A stretch of DNA of 64,000 bases from UKL13-2 sp038321965 (GCA_038321965.1 JBBQFL010000016.1:1-64000); one strand, 5' to 3'; positions 42,815 through 52,752 are shown, counted from the stretch's first letter. Numbers and translations are program-made. Notes: a model not told the origin generated them from the letters alone.

Positions 42815-43450
42815 ATGACTTCAATTTCACATGTCTTCAAGCGCACTATTCGAAGACCACGATTGCTAACATCCGCCATCGTTGCCATCGCACTCCTCCT
42901 GCTTTTGTTACCGACAGTGGCGCCGAGCCGTGCCATGTTGTTTTCGTTCAATGTCGGCGCGGGCCTGTTCCTCATTCTGATGTTCGTACTGATGTTTCGT
43001 GCGCCTGTTGCCACAATGCAGCGTCGCGCCAAAACACAGGATGAAAACAAGTGGTCAGTACTTGTTTTCAGTCTCATCGTCGCAGGCGTTGTCATATCAG
43101 CGCTCTCGCATGAGTTGCATGGTGCGAAGGACAAATCCCTAGGTGACATCGTACTAGCAAGCAGTACCATTTTCATGTCGTGGCTGTTCGTTGCCGTCGT
43201 ATTTGCGCAACAATATGCCCATAGCTATTATCTGAAACCGGGCCAGCTTATTTTCCCCGGAACCGAATGCCCAGACTATCTCGACTTTATGTATTTTGCC
43301 GTCGTACTCAGCATGTGCTGTCAAACATCCGACGTGGCAATCACCTCGTCATCGTTTCGACGTCTGGTAATGCTGCACAGCGTTGTGTCGTTTTTTTTCA
43401 ACGTGATCATTATCGCTATCACGGTTAACGTGGTCGCGAGCGTGCTGTAG
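42815..43450 (+). CDS. DUF1345 integral membrane protein
   Basis: 211 residues from the ATG at 42815 (AAGG eight bases upstream). There are about five or six membrane helices with the family's conserved stretches: TIRRPRLLTSAIVAI, FAQQYAHSYY, GTECPDYLDFMYFAVVLSMCCQTSDVAITS and VVSFFFNVIIIAITVNVV. Function of the family is unknown. It is a single gene between divergent dctQM and the flotillin-like gene. Confidence 0.88.
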   Translation: MTSISHVFKRTIRRPRLLTSAIVAIALLLLLLPTVAPSRAMLFSFNVGAGLFLILMFVLMFRAPVATMQRRAKTQDENKWSVLVFSLIVAGVVISALSHELHGAKDKSLGDIVLASSTIFMSWLFVAVVFAQQYAHSYYLKPGQLIFPGTECPDYLDFMYFAVVLSMCCQTSDVAITSSSFRRLVMLHSVVSFFFNVIIIAITVNVVASVL

Positions 43451-43486
43451 CTGCAGGCGGCGTTGCGGGGGCGTCGAGAAAAGGGC

Positions 43487-43514
43487 TTGACAACGGTATT
43501 AGTAAGCGTAAATT
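43487..43514 (+). promoter_or_regulatory. Predicted sigma-70 promoter upstream of the flotillin-like gene
   Basis: TTGACA (43487-43492), a 16-base spacer and TAAATT (43509-43514) lie in the 373-base gap 43451-43823. The mRNA would have a leader of about 300 bases before the flotillin ATG. I see no other gene in the gap. Confidence 0.4.
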
Positions 43515-43823
43515 ATGGTGCAGCGCACAAAATACTGTGCGCCAACAAACATGTACCTGCCACATCCTTATCTGCACCTGGCTACAACGACTTTCTCTCC
43601 CGGGGAGATGTCCAGATTGTGCGCATGCAACATGAGCCGTGACGTTTGCAAAGGTCATGCATTCCGCATTTCTCAAGTGCTATTTTTCGGCGCACATACC
43701 CCGCAAGAATATTACTGCTGACGGCGCTCGCCGCAGTCCAAAAAATATTTAGCGCGGCCTCTGCCGATAGTTTTCGGCAGCCAGATCAGCGCTTTCCGCT
43801 CAATTTCTATTTCGGAGGATTCC

Positions 43824-45839
43824 ATGGGAATCATCTCTTCAGGGTTGGTGTTCGCCATCATTTCGGTGATGGTCTTGCTGATATTCATTATTGCCAGCGG
43901 CTTGGTCCGTTATATCCCCAATGATCGATTGGGCGTACTTGAAAAAATGTGGAGTGCTCGTGGCTCCATCAAAGGTGGCTTGATCGCCCTGGATGACGAA
44001 GCCGGCTTTCAGCCCGATGTGGTGCGCGGCGGCTTTCATTTCTTCATGCCGTTTCAGTACCGCATCCATCGCGTGCCACTGGTCACCATTCCACAAGGCC
44101 AGATCGGTTATGTTTTTGCGCGTGATGGCGCATCATTGCCGCCGACGCAAACGCTAGCATCCAACGAAACCGCGTCCGATTTCCAGGATGTTCGCGCATT
44201 CCTGCAGTCCGGTGGACAAAAGGGACCACAGCGCAAAATTCTGCGTGAAGGCAGCTACGCGATTAACTTGGCGCAATTCATCGTGCTCACAATGGACCGC
44301 CGCTATGCGATCAGCATGGAGGCGAGCGACGCTGCGTTGTTCGAGCAAATGTCGGGTGTGATTGCCCAACGTAATGGCTTCGAACCGGTGGTGATTAAGG
44401 ACGCCGATGATTTGATCGGCATCATCACCGTACACGACGGCCCTGCCCTGCCTGAAGGTGAAATCATCGCGCCCAGCGTGGGCAATGATGCAAACCGCAT
44501 GAATCTTTTTCATAATAATTTTCAGGACCCTGAAAAATTCCTGCGCGCTGCTGGTTTTCGTGGCCGTCAACATCAAGTGTTGGCAGATGGCAGCTATTAC
44601 CTCAATCGCCTCTTCGCCACCGTTGAACTGGTAAAGAAAACAGTCATCGAAGTTGGTACCGTGGGGGTGGTGGTGTCGTACACCGGCAAGACCGGACTCG
44701 ATATGTCCGGCGACAAATATCGTCACGGCGAATTGGTTGAGCCCGGTACACGCGGCGTCTGGAACAAACCGCTATTGCCTGGCAAATACGCATTCAACAC
44801 CTATGCCGGCAAAGTGATCACGGTACCGACAACTAATTTCGTCTTGAAATGGGTACGCGAAGCGGTGGGCCAACATCGTCTCGATGAAAACCTGTCCGAA
44901 GTCGCGCTCATCACCAAGGATGCCTTCGAGCCCACCCTGCCACTCTCGGTGGTGGTGCATATCGATTACATGAAGGCGCCGCTCGTGGTGCAGCGTTTTG
45001 GTGACATCAAACGGCTGGTCGAACAGACACTTGACCCAATGGTTTCGGCGTATTTCAAGAATATTGCGCAGACAAAAACGTTGATCGAGTTGTTACAGGA
45101 ACGCAGCGATATTCAGGAAAGATCGGGCGAAGAAATGCGCGCCAAATTTGCCGCGTACAGCCTTGAACTCCAGGAAGTGCTGATCGGCACACCGCGCTCA
45201 GATAAGGAGAACAACGGCGGTATCGAGCAAATCCTGACGCAGTTACGCAATCGGCAGGTTGCGGTCGAGCAGGTCGAAACCTACAAACTGCAGGAACTCG
45301 CTGCCGCGCAGGAACGTACGCTGCGCGAGAAGCAGGCTTTGGCGGCCCAGCAGGTAAACATCACCGCATCAGTGCTGTCGATCCAGGTTCGCGAAAATGA
45401 AGGCAAGGCCAAGCTTGCTCAGGCACGCCAGGAAGCAGACACCATTTTGGTCATCGCGAAAGCAAACGCCGAACGTGTGCGTACGGAGGGCCAAGGTGAT
45501 GCAGATCGCATTCGCGCCGTCGGCTTTGCCGATGCCGACAAAACCAAAGCCATCGGCATGGCGCAGGCTGAAGCAACGGCCAAGCAGGTCGAAGCCTACG
45601 GCGGTCCGCAGTATCAACTCAACAGCACGGTGCTGTTGCGTCTTGCGCAAGCGATCGAAAACGGTAAGCTGCCACTGGTGCCGACCATAGTCGTCGGTGG
45701 TAACAATGGGCAAGGCAGCTCAGGCAATTTGGTCGAAGCCATGCTGGCCATGATGATGGGCGAGAAAAATGGGCAAATGAATGCGCAGAAGGATATGACT
45801 CGCACAGCGCCACTATCGCCAACGGTGGCGTCGCACTGA
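43824..45839 (+). CDS. Flotillin-like SPFH/Band 7 protein
   Basis: 671 residues with GGAGG in a good position before the ATG. Residues 5-27 form a membrane anchor (FAIISVMVLLIFIIASGLV), then an extended SPFH domain follows in two parts (about 30-150 and 260-420, with NDRLGVLEKMW, GGFHFFMPF, VGTVGVVVSYTG). A long Ala/Glu/Gln-rich coiled coil (about 430-600) resembles the EA-repeats of flotillins, and a Gly-rich tail ends the protein. Flotillins organise membrane microdomains and oligomerise on the inner membrane. The insert between the two SPFH halves makes it longer than typical bacterial FloA. No NfeD partner is adjacent. Confidence 0.88.
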   Translation: MGIISSGLVFAIISVMVLLIFIIASGLVRYIPNDRLGVLEKMWSARGSIKGGLIALDDEAGFQPDVVRGGFHFFMPFQYRIHRVPLVTIPQGQIGYVFARDGASLPPTQTLASNETASDFQDVRAFLQSGGQKGPQRKILREGSYAINLAQFIVLTMDRRYAISMEASDAALFEQMSGVIAQRNGFEPVVIKDADDLIGIITVHDGPALPEGEIIAPSVGNDANRMNLFHNNFQDPEKFLRAAGFRGRQHQVLADGSYYLNRLFATVELVKKTVIEVGTVGVVVSYTGKTGLDMSGDKYRHGELVEPGTRGVWNKPLLPGKYAFNTYAGKVITVPTTNFVLKWVREAVGQHRLDENLSEVALITKDAFEPTLPLSVVVHIDYMKAPLVVQRFGDIKRLVEQTLDPMVSAYFKNIAQTKTLIELLQERSDIQERSGEEMRAKFAAYSLELQEVLIGTPRSDKENNGGIEQILTQLRNRQVAVEQVETYKLQELAAAQERTLREKQALAAQQVNITASVLSIQVRENEGKAKLAQARQEADTILVIAKANAERVRTEGQGDADRIRAVGFADADKTKAIGMAQAEATAKQVEAYGGPQYQLNSTVLLRLAQAIENGKLPLVPTIVVGGNNGQGSSGNLVEAMLAMMMGEKNGQMNAQKDMTRTAPLSPTVASH

Positions 45840-45953
45840 ACTTGGAGAATTCGCAGCTTCGATTAATGCCGCATTGATCAACATCGTTTATTTGCGCGGT
45901 TAAAGTGATTTAAAGCAATTGCGCTTTTCCCGGCTTGCAGGCGCAACACGTAG

Positions 45954-45987
45954 TTTGGCTGGTGCAGCGTTCCGTGCACCGGCCAAA
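45954..45987. repeat. Strong 13-nt-arm hairpin after the flotillin-like gene
   Basis: TTTGGCTGGTGCA and TGCACCGGCCAAA flank the 8-base loop GCGTTCCG; only one position departs from perfect pairing (G-T). No T-run follows, so it is more REP-like than a classic terminator. It is in the 530-base gap 45840-46369, where I see no gene. Confidence 0.4.
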
Positions 45988-46369
45988 CGACGCACCCCAA
46001 CAGGCCCGACAACATGCAGTTGGAATCCCCTCACTGGTCCGCGCATCGAGCTACATATCGCTTTGAGACCTATTAAAGGGCGACCCATCACAGAACTCTG
46101 GTGAGTTAGTCCTCCGCTTATGAGCATTTGTCCTGCATTAAATGGTGTCAAAGCCCCACGTGCTTAAGCACAGCAGACAACTAAGATGTTCATGTGACAT
46201 TGGCGTTATGTGTGTGTTTTTCGATGCGCCAAGGATTGCACTACCGGATAAAACGCTTTCAACGAGATTTAAGGGCATTTGCCAAAATGGAATCGAACCT
46301 CGAGCGTCTATCAAGCCAACTTACCGGCAATCCGGACGTAAAAATACCGACCCAACTGATAGGCAAATT

Positions 46370-46837
46370 ATGAACCTGCATCAACCACGGACCCGCGCTG
46401 TAACCTGCAAATCACGAATCGGCACCGCTACGCATGCGGGTGACGGCGATTTTGAGCTCGCTCGCCCATTACGCATCTATCTGGTCGAGGATTCTCCGCA
46501 TGTGCGGGATCTTTTACTGGATTTCCTGAACGTGGCGAACGAAGTGGAAATCGTGGGCACCGCAGACAACGAAGTGGAATCGGTTAGGGCCATCCTGGCG
46601 GATCCGGTGGATGTGGTGATCGTCGATCTCAAACTGCGCGAAGGCAGTGGCATGGGTGTCATCGCGAAACTGCGGCAGGCACGTATGAAACAGCAGCCAA
46701 AAATTATCGTCTTCTCCAATCACCCTTTTGCTGCGATCAAGCAACGCGCCATGCAGTTGGGCGCGGACCATTTCTTCGATAAGTCGACCGAGTTCGAAGC
46801 GTTGCGGGCCGAAATATATGCGGTACGCGCGCACTAA
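46370..46837 (+). CDS. Single-domain response regulator (receiver only)
   Basis: 155 residues from the ATG at 46370. A basic 30-residue N-terminal extension precedes the receiver domain (about 34-152): acidic pair Glu40/Asp41 (VEDSP), phospho-acceptor Asp86 (VDLKL), Ser116 (VFSNH) and Lys138 (FFDKS). There is no output domain, so it acts by binding a partner or as a phosphate sink. No histidine kinase is in the window, making it an orphan. Upstream starts in the frame lack a ribosome-binding site. Confidence 0.85.
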   Translation: MNLHQPRTRAVTCKSRIGTATHAGDGDFELARPLRIYLVEDSPHVRDLLLDFLNVANEVEIVGTADNEVESVRAILADPVDVVIVDLKLREGSGMGVIAKLRQARMKQQPKIIVFSNHPFAAIKQRAMQLGADHFFDKSTEFEALRAEIYAVRAH

Positions 46838-47203
46838 ATGTCAGCCACACTCACACAGCAGTCAGAAATTAATGCGACAACATTCCGCGCACATGGTCGT
46901 CGTAGGCTGTCTCCTTCCCGGGGACGGGGGAAGGAACCAATCCGCATCACATAAGTCTTCTGTTGCCTAAATTAACCACTGTTGAGTAATGAAGCACTAA
47001 TACCCTGCATTCCAGTGACCACAACCAGCAAGTAGGCTGCGGTGCCTGCACCGGATGAATCTGGCAATGGCCTGCCTGGTTTGGCGCCGACTTTAATGGG
47101 CTCGCAGTTAAACTCCTTTATCCTTTATCCTTTATCCACGCGCTGTTCGGAGCAATATTTGTCCGCGAGGCGCATAAATAGGCGTTCTACACGAATTTCT
47201 CTG
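46838..47203. other. Gap with a short tandem repeat, no gene seen
   Basis: 366 bases between the receiver gene and the cyanophycin operon. At 47114-47137 the 7-mer TCCTTTA is repeated three times in tandem plus TCC, which could be a slippage site. At 46913-46934 CCTTCCC/GGGAAGG form a small hairpin. No protein-like frame. Confidence 0.4.
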
Positions 47204-49054
47204 TCAAATAGGCACATCTGGCGTTGCCGCCGACAATGGCGCACCTGCGTGCCAGCATATCTGCTCCATTCCATCCAGCATAGCCGTCAGCGCCTTTCGC
47301 GCTGCAGACTGATGGACCGGCAACACCACGACATCACCCGCTTCCGCCCATTGAAGAAGTTGACGTGCAGCCTCAACTTCGTTGGCTTGCATGCAAATAC
47401 GTTCAGCAGGGTAGTCTGCAGCGAGCAATGCATCTTTCAACAGTGCCGAAACTTCACCCGCCGCGCGGCCTCGAAGCATGCTGGAAATTTCTTTGACGAC
47501 GATAAGACTTGGCTTTGACGTCGCGGCAACGCGCGCGAGCTCTGCGATGGCTTCATTGCTGCGGTTACCCGCCTGACCAAGCAACAGCCCGATACGACGC
47601 GCATTACCGGCAACAGTTGATTGTTCACGTCGAATCACCTCCATGCCTTCTAGCAGCATTTTGAGTCCGTCTGGATTGTGTGCATAGTCGATCACCACGG
47701 TAATATCCGCCAGTTTCCAACAGTCGAGGCGGCCCGGATTGTGCAGCCGTGAACCGCCGAAGCGCTTCAGTTGCTCCGAAATAATTGCTGGCGAGATGCC
47801 TAGCGCAGATGCAGCAAGGGCCGCGGCGGCGATATTGGCGATATTGAACATTGCCGCACCGTTCAGTGTCAGCGGCATATCATGGAAGTGACCAAGCGAA
47901 AAACGCTTGCTACCACGCGAAAGCATCAAGTGCTCTTCGACAAGGCCGCAAGTTTCTCCGCCTTGCTTTCGATGTGCCACCAGCGCCGGGTGCGAATCGT
48001 CGAGAGCAAATAGCGCGACCTTGCATACCTGCGTCGGCGCGCGCGCAAGCAGGACCTTGTCATCCGCGTTCAACACCAACGTGCCGTCCGTTCCCAGCGC
48101 GTGCCTGACGACCAGCTTCACATCAGCCAGATCGTCCAGACTGTCGATGCCGTATTCACCAAAGTGGTCGGCACTGACGTTGGTGACAATGGCCACATCG
48201 GCCTTAACTACCGCAAGTCCGCGTCGCAAAATGCCACCGCGCGCCGTCTCCAGCACGGCGGCTTCAACGCGTTTGTCGCGCACTACCAGCCGCGCGCCGG
48301 CGGGCCCCGAGAAATCGCCTTCGCCAATGTGCTCACCACCGATTACCACACCCTCGGTGCTGGAGTAGCCGACGTGGCCATCAAAGCGGGCGTCGCTCGC
48401 GGCAATCATTGCCGCGAGCAGGCGAACGCTAGTGGTCTTACCGTTGGAGCCGGTCACCAGCACCGTCGGGACGCCACGCAAAGCCGACCAGTCCATATGC
48501 TGTGCGTCCGGCAGCGCGGTCAACAGAAAAGTGACACTGTGCGCACCGGCACCCAGCGAGACCTTGTCGTCGTCCGCGAACAGCGGAACGCCGCGCGCAT
48601 GTGCTGCCAACCGCAGTGCATCCATTCCGCAATTTGTCTCAGACGCGGCACGCGTCTTGAGCGCAGCCACGACCTCCGCGAAACTCTCGTTCAGCACATG
48701 CAGTTGGTCGAACGGCCGTTTAATGGCAGCATCGAATCCAGGCCGGAATATTCCACTTGCCTGCTCCCACGCCCACTCATTCACTTCCGTGGCCGTGAAG
48801 AGCGTCTCCATCGGCGCAGCAAAGGCCAATAACGTTCCTCCAGCGTGCGGCAGCACAATGAGTTGCGCTTCAGTCCAGCCAAGTGCGAGGCATACAGCGG
48901 ACGCCGCCTCGCGCCAGCGTTCATGCGCAGCGGAATCATGCGCTGTGGGTCCCAGCGCTTCGAGCACCACGCCGCTGCCCGCAAAGAAACGGTTGTGTCC
49001 CGTCAGACGACGTGAATCGCCGAAACAGGGATTGGGTTCCGGCAGTGCCGCCAC
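47204..49054 (-). CDS. Cyanophycin synthetase-like Mur ligase (CphA'-type, no ATP-grasp)
   Basis: 616 residues from GTG at 49054, 14 bases after the cphA stop. An N-terminal region of about 190 residues has no recognisable ATP-grasp motifs. A Mur-ligase domain (about 193-590) follows with Walker A GSNGKT (202-207), the ETARGG and NVSADHFGEYG segments and the VVIDYAHNPDGL motif typical of cyanophycin-synthetase ligase halves. In beta- and gammaproteobacteria a second cphA-like gene often accompanies cphA. This one could add arginine or act on a cyanophycin primer, but that is inference. It is the third gene of the cphB-cphA-cphA' operon. Confidence 0.8.
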   Translation of the reverse strand: MAALPEPNPCFGDSRRLTGHNRFFAGSGVVLEALGPTAHDSAAHERWREAASAVCLALGWTEAQLIVLPHAGGTLLAFAAPMETLFTATEVNEWAWEQASGIFRPGFDAAIKRPFDQLHVLNESFAEVVAALKTRAASETNCGMDALRLAAHARGVPLFADDDKVSLGAGAHSVTFLLTALPDAQHMDWSALRGVPTVLVTGSNGKTTSVRLLAAMIAASDARFDGHVGYSSTEGVVIGGEHIGEGDFSGPAGARLVVRDKRVEAAVLETARGGILRRGLAVVKADVAIVTNVSADHFGEYGIDSLDDLADVKLVVRHALGTDGTLVLNADDKVLLARAPTQVCKVALFALDDSHPALVAHRKQGGETCGLVEEHLMLSRGSKRFSLGHFHDMPLTLNGAAMFNIANIAAAALAASALGISPAIISEQLKRFGGSRLHNPGRLDCWKLADITVVIDYAHNPDGLKMLLEGMEVIRREQSTVAGNARRIGLLLGQAGNRSNEAIAELARVAATSKPSLIVVKEISSMLRGRAAGEVSALLKDALLAADYPAERICMQANEVEAARQLLQWAEAGDVVVLPVHQSAARKALTAMLDGMEQICWHAGAPLSAATPDVPI

Positions 49055-49068
49055 TTCGGACAGTGCGT

Positions 49069-51900
49069 TCAGTCTTCGCTTTCTTTTACAAATCGCAGAC
49101 CGCGCTCGTCGCGTACGAACCCGGCCGCTTCGAGTGCGGTGTTCCCAGCGCGATTGAGATCATCCTGATCTTCCGAACTGGCCGCGCCAGAGCCGGGTTT
49201 ACCAGCCTTTTTTGTCTGCGTATCGGCAACCGTAGGCAGCACAGCCGCACTACCAGCGGGCCTGAATTTCGTCACCTGCTTCCACGAGCGCGCAAGGGCA
49301 TCTGCAAAGATCAGCAGCAAGTCACCCTGCTTGCCCATCTTCAGTGCGGCATCGATGGCTTCCTGCTCATCCGGGATGATGCTGATGGCCGTCTCAGCAA
49401 CACCTTTTGCGCGCAGCACCTTCGCGATCATGCCCGGTACCTCATCGCCGTCTCTGCCACGCAACGAATCGTCGCGGCGGCAAATGTAATGGTCGAATCG
49501 GCCTGCCACAGTTTCGGCGATGGCGACGATATCTTCATCACGGCGGTCGCCCGGCCCGGCGACGACAATGATGCGCCGCCCCAGCACATCGAGCCGCTCC
49601 GCCAGATCCGCCATGACGCCGACGGCGTGCGCATTGTGGCCGTAATCGAAGATCACCTTGAACGGGTGCTCGTCGAACACATTCATGCGGCCGGGTGCCT
49701 GATAGAAAGTGGTATCGAAGGTGCGCAGACCCTGTCGAATCGCATCAAGCTTGATGCCCAGCGAGAACGCCAGCGCCGCCGCGAACATCGCGTTCTGCAC
49801 GTTGTGCATGGCGCGGCCTTCGAGCGTCGCGGGGATCAAATGCGTCCACATCAGGGGAATATGGCCGCCCTTGTCATAAATCGTAATCATCTGGCCGTTC
49901 ACCCCGGCCTCCAGCGCACACGCTCGGCCACCGGCGCGGATGTGTTCGCGCACGACCGCGTGTTGTGGATTAAGGGTGACGTAGCAGATACTTTTCGCCT
50001 CTGTATCGGCAGACATCTTGATGACATTAACGTCGTCCGCGTTCAGTACCGCACAATCCTTCGCCACTTCAACGATGATGCGCTTCACTTCCGCCAGTTG
50101 CTCCAGCGTGTCGATGCCCTTCATGCCGAGGTGGTCGGCCTGCACGTTCAACACCGCGCCCACGTTCACGAACGGCACGCCCATGCCGGCACGCAGCAGG
50201 CCGCCACGGGCGACCTCAAGGATTGCGATATCGATCTGGGTGTCGGCCAATACCATGCGGGTGGCGACTGGCCCGGTCATATCGCCTTCCACGGTCCGCT
50301 GACCATCGATATATACGCCATCTGTCGTCGTCAGGCCGGGCGTGAATCCCGCCATTTTGGTGATGTGCGCCAGCATGCGCGACGTGGTGGTTTTGCCGTT
50401 GGTGCCAGTGATGGCAGCAATCGGCACCCGCGACGGCGTTCCGGTTGGAAACAACATGTCGATCACTGGTCCCGCCACGTCGCGCGGCGTGCCTTCCGAG
50501 GGCGCTACATGCATGCGAAAGCCGGGAGCCGCATTAACTTCGCAGATACCGCCACCGACCTGCTTATAGCTCTCCGTAATGTCGGGACTTAGAAAATCGA
50601 CACCGCCCACGTCGAGGCCGATGGCAGTAATCGCGCGCACCGCCATATCGCGATTATCGGGATGGATTACATCTGTCACATCCGTGGCGGTGCCGCCAGT
50701 GGAGAGGTTCGCCGTCGAGCGCAGCATCACCACCTGATCTTGCGCAGGAATCGAGTCAGGCGTCATCTCAACGCGCGCCAACATCATGTCGGCCTGTTCA
50801 TCGAGCACGATGCGCGTCATGACTTTTTCATGGCCGACGCCGCGCCGGGGATCTTTGTTGACCACATCTACCAATTGCCTCACTGTGGACGCGCCGTCGC
50901 CGACCACATGTCCCGGTGTACGGCGGGTCGCGGCAATCAATTCACCGTTGACGACCAGCAAACGATGATCATCGCCGGTCAAGTAGCTTTCGACGATGAC
51001 CGATGAGGAATGCTCCTCGGCCGCTTCAAAGCCCTTGCGGACTTCGACTTCTGTTGTCAGGTGAATTGAAATGCCACGGCCATGATTGCCGTTGTAAGGC
51101 TTGGTCACCACCGGGTAGCCGAGCCGCTTGGCGGCTGAGACCGCGCGATCCCCGGAACGCACCAGCTCTTGTCGTGGCACCGGCAGGCCACGCGCCGCGA
51201 GAATCTTGTTTGTCTCTTCCTTGTCGCCCGCCAGTTCCACTGCAATGTAGCTGGTTCGGCCGGTAACCGTCGCCTGGATGCGCTGCTGCCACTTGCCATA
51301 GCCCAACTGAATGAGCGACTGGTCGTTCATGCGCAGCCATGGAATGCCGCGCTCTTCCGCCGCGCGCACCAGCGCTGCCGTTGAAGGTCCCAGCGCACGG
51401 CGTTGTGAATAGCGGATGTACTCGTCGCGCGCCTTTGGCCATTCCCAGCCATCGGGCACCGATCTTTCCGGCCGCAGGTTTTCCGGCAGGAGTGAGCACA
51501 GCAATTTCAATGCAAGTTCGCCAGCTTCGATGCCTTCGTCTTTTTGCGCGTATTCATAGATCACCGAATACACGCCGGGCTTATCGGTGCTGCGGGTCTT
51601 GCCGAAGGTGACATCTTCGCCGGCCACGTTCTGCAATTCGATGGCGACATGCTCGAACACATGGCCCAGCCAGGTGCCCTCGCCTTCCAGCATGCGCCGG
51701 ATCAGGCCACCGGACTCACGATACGAGCAGCCGTGCTCCTGAAGGCTGGGAAGTGCCGCGACCAATTCCATCACATAGGCGGTGCCCAATTTGGCGGTCG
51801 GCCACTCTTCCAGCGGCCCCAGGTCCAGCTCAAGTCGGATCACCGGAAAATGCGCGTACAGCGACGGGCCGACGTAAACCGAACGATCTAGAATGCGCAT
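49069..51900 (-). CDS. cphA: Cyanophycin synthetase
   Basis: 943 residues. The N-terminal cyanophycin-synthetase domain is at about 1-160. The ATP-grasp domain (about 200-480) has the nucleotide-binding KPYNGNHGRG at 267-276. The Mur-ligase domain (about 490-880) has Walker A GTNGKT (499-504), EVARGG and the FDYGHNAHAV segment. CphA joins Asp and Arg into multi-L-arginyl-poly-L-aspartate, a nitrogen and carbon store. The C-terminal tail (about 885-943) is an unusual charged low-complexity extension. It starts nine bases after the cphB stop and is followed by the Mur-like gene. Confidence 0.95.
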   Translation of the reverse strand: MRILDRSVYVGPSLYAHFPVIRLELDLGPLEEWPTAKLGTAYVMELVAALPSLQEHGCSYRESGGLIRRMLEGEGTWLGHVFEHVAIELQNVAGEDVTFGKTRSTDKPGVYSVIYEYAQKDEGIEAGELALKLLCSLLPENLRPERSVPDGWEWPKARDEYIRYSQRRALGPSTAALVRAAEERGIPWLRMNDQSLIQLGYGKWQQRIQATVTGRTSYIAVELAGDKEETNKILAARGLPVPRQELVRSGDRAVSAAKRLGYPVVTKPYNGNHGRGISIHLTTEVEVRKGFEAAEEHSSSVIVESYLTGDDHRLLVVNGELIAATRRTPGHVVGDGASTVRQLVDVVNKDPRRGVGHEKVMTRIVLDEQADMMLARVEMTPDSIPAQDQVVMLRSTANLSTGGTATDVTDVIHPDNRDMAVRAITAIGLDVGGVDFLSPDITESYKQVGGGICEVNAAPGFRMHVAPSEGTPRDVAGPVIDMLFPTGTPSRVPIAAITGTNGKTTTSRMLAHITKMAGFTPGLTTTDGVYIDGQRTVEGDMTGPVATRMVLADTQIDIAILEVARGGLLRAGMGVPFVNVGAVLNVQADHLGMKGIDTLEQLAEVKRIIVEVAKDCAVLNADDVNVIKMSADTEAKSICYVTLNPQHAVVREHIRAGGRACALEAGVNGQMITIYDKGGHIPLMWTHLIPATLEGRAMHNVQNAMFAAALAFSLGIKLDAIRQGLRTFDTTFYQAPGRMNVFDEHPFKVIFDYGHNAHAVGVMADLAERLDVLGRRIIVVAGPGDRRDEDIVAIAETVAGRFDHYICRRDDSLRGRDGDEVPGMIAKVLRAKGVAETAISIIPDEQEAIDAALKMGKQGDLLLIFADALARSWKQVTKFRPAGSAAVLPTVADTQTKKAGKPGSGAASSEDQDDLNRAGNTALEAAGFVRDERGLRFVKESED

Positions 51901-51909
51901 GTGCTCTCC

Positions 51910-52752
51910 CTATTTTTTTGTACGCGTCAGCGAGCCGGCTGAGGCCTTTCGCGTGTGCAGATTGAATTTAGCACCGGCGATGAGAATATGGATGGAGACG
52001 CCCAGCATACACACCGGTTGCCCTTCTGCCGCTATGTCCATCGACGAGAACTCCATGCCGGACGCATCGACGACGGTGATGCTGCCACTGCCTGCTGCCT
52101 CCAGTACATTGTCGGGACCAATAAAGGCGGCGGTATCCTCGTCGAGCCCCAGGCCGATGGCGAACGGGTTGAACGCCAATGCGGCGAGCAAGCGGCCAAG
52201 CCGGTCGCGCTGTCTAAAATGCTGATCAATAATGAAACGATTGGTGAGACCCAGCCCAGGTGCTAGTCGCACAGCGCCCGCAATCGGACTGGCGCCCTCT
52301 TCGCCGAAGGCAATCATGTGCTCACTGATGAACGCCGCGCCGGCACTGGTACCTGCAATGTGCACACCACCCGCGTTCATCAGGCGTAGCGCCTTCGCAA
52401 CCGATGTACCGCCAAGTATGGTTGAGAGGCGCAACTGATTGCCGCCCGTGAAAAACACCCCAGTAGCTGATTTCAGGCGCTCTAGTCGGCCGCTTTCATC
52501 ACAATCGCGGCGCGTGTCGAAATCCATCGCCGTCACCCGCGCCGCACCTAGCTCGGTAAAAATTCGCTCGTAGCGTGAGCCGGAGTCGGCCATCTGGCTG
52601 GCCGTCGGGATGACGACGATATCCGCCTCACCATTGGGCGCGCAAAGCTCGACAAAACGCCGCAAAATCTGCGGGTAATTTTCTTTTTCCTCTGCCCCGC
52701 CAATGGGAATGATCCATCCACGTTCCGCACCCTCTGCGACCTTGCTCGGCAT
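51910..52752 (-). CDS. cphB: Cyanophycinase
   Basis: 280 residues of the S51 peptidase family. The nucleophile Ser136 is in GTSAGAAF, with the preceding FTGGNQLRL strip and a downstream DEDTAAFIG segment that supply the rest of the active-site region. It cleaves cyanophycin to beta-Asp-Arg dipeptides inside the cell; no signal peptide is seen, consistent with an intracellular enzyme. It is the promoter-proximal gene of the cyanophycin operon, so degradation and synthesis are co-transcribed. Confidence 0.93.
   Translation of the reverse strand: MPSKVAEGAERGWIIPIGGAEEKENYPQILRRFVELCAPNGEADIVVIPTASQMADSGSRYERIFTELGAARVTAMDFDTRRDCDESGRLERLKSATGVFFTGGNQLRLSTILGGTSVAKALRLMNAGGVHIAGTSAGAAFISEHMIAFGEEGASPIAGAVRLAPGLGLTNRFIIDQHFRQRDRLGRLLAALAFNPFAIGLGLDEDTAAFIGPDNVLEAAGSGSITVVDASGMEFSSMDIAAEGQPVCMLGVSIHILIAGAKFNLHTRKASAGSLTRTKK

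Noticed and set aside
42709..42815. Protein-like minus-strand stretch in the gap between dctQ and the DUF1345 gene
   Set aside because: About 35 codons read plausibly (GEPCVQYEGASG, IGRIEDAVV), but upstream the frame is just antisense to DUF1345 and I cannot name a family. It may be a remnant.
42621..42818. 65-codon plus-strand frame before the DUF1345 gene
   Set aside because: Ser/Arg-rich without any motif, and it overlaps the DUF1345 start; likely chance.
48883..50592. Plus-strand open frame, 569 codons, opposite cphA and the following Mur ligase gene
   Set aside because: It spans the antisense of two well-defined Mur-ligase genes and has no recognisable protein features.
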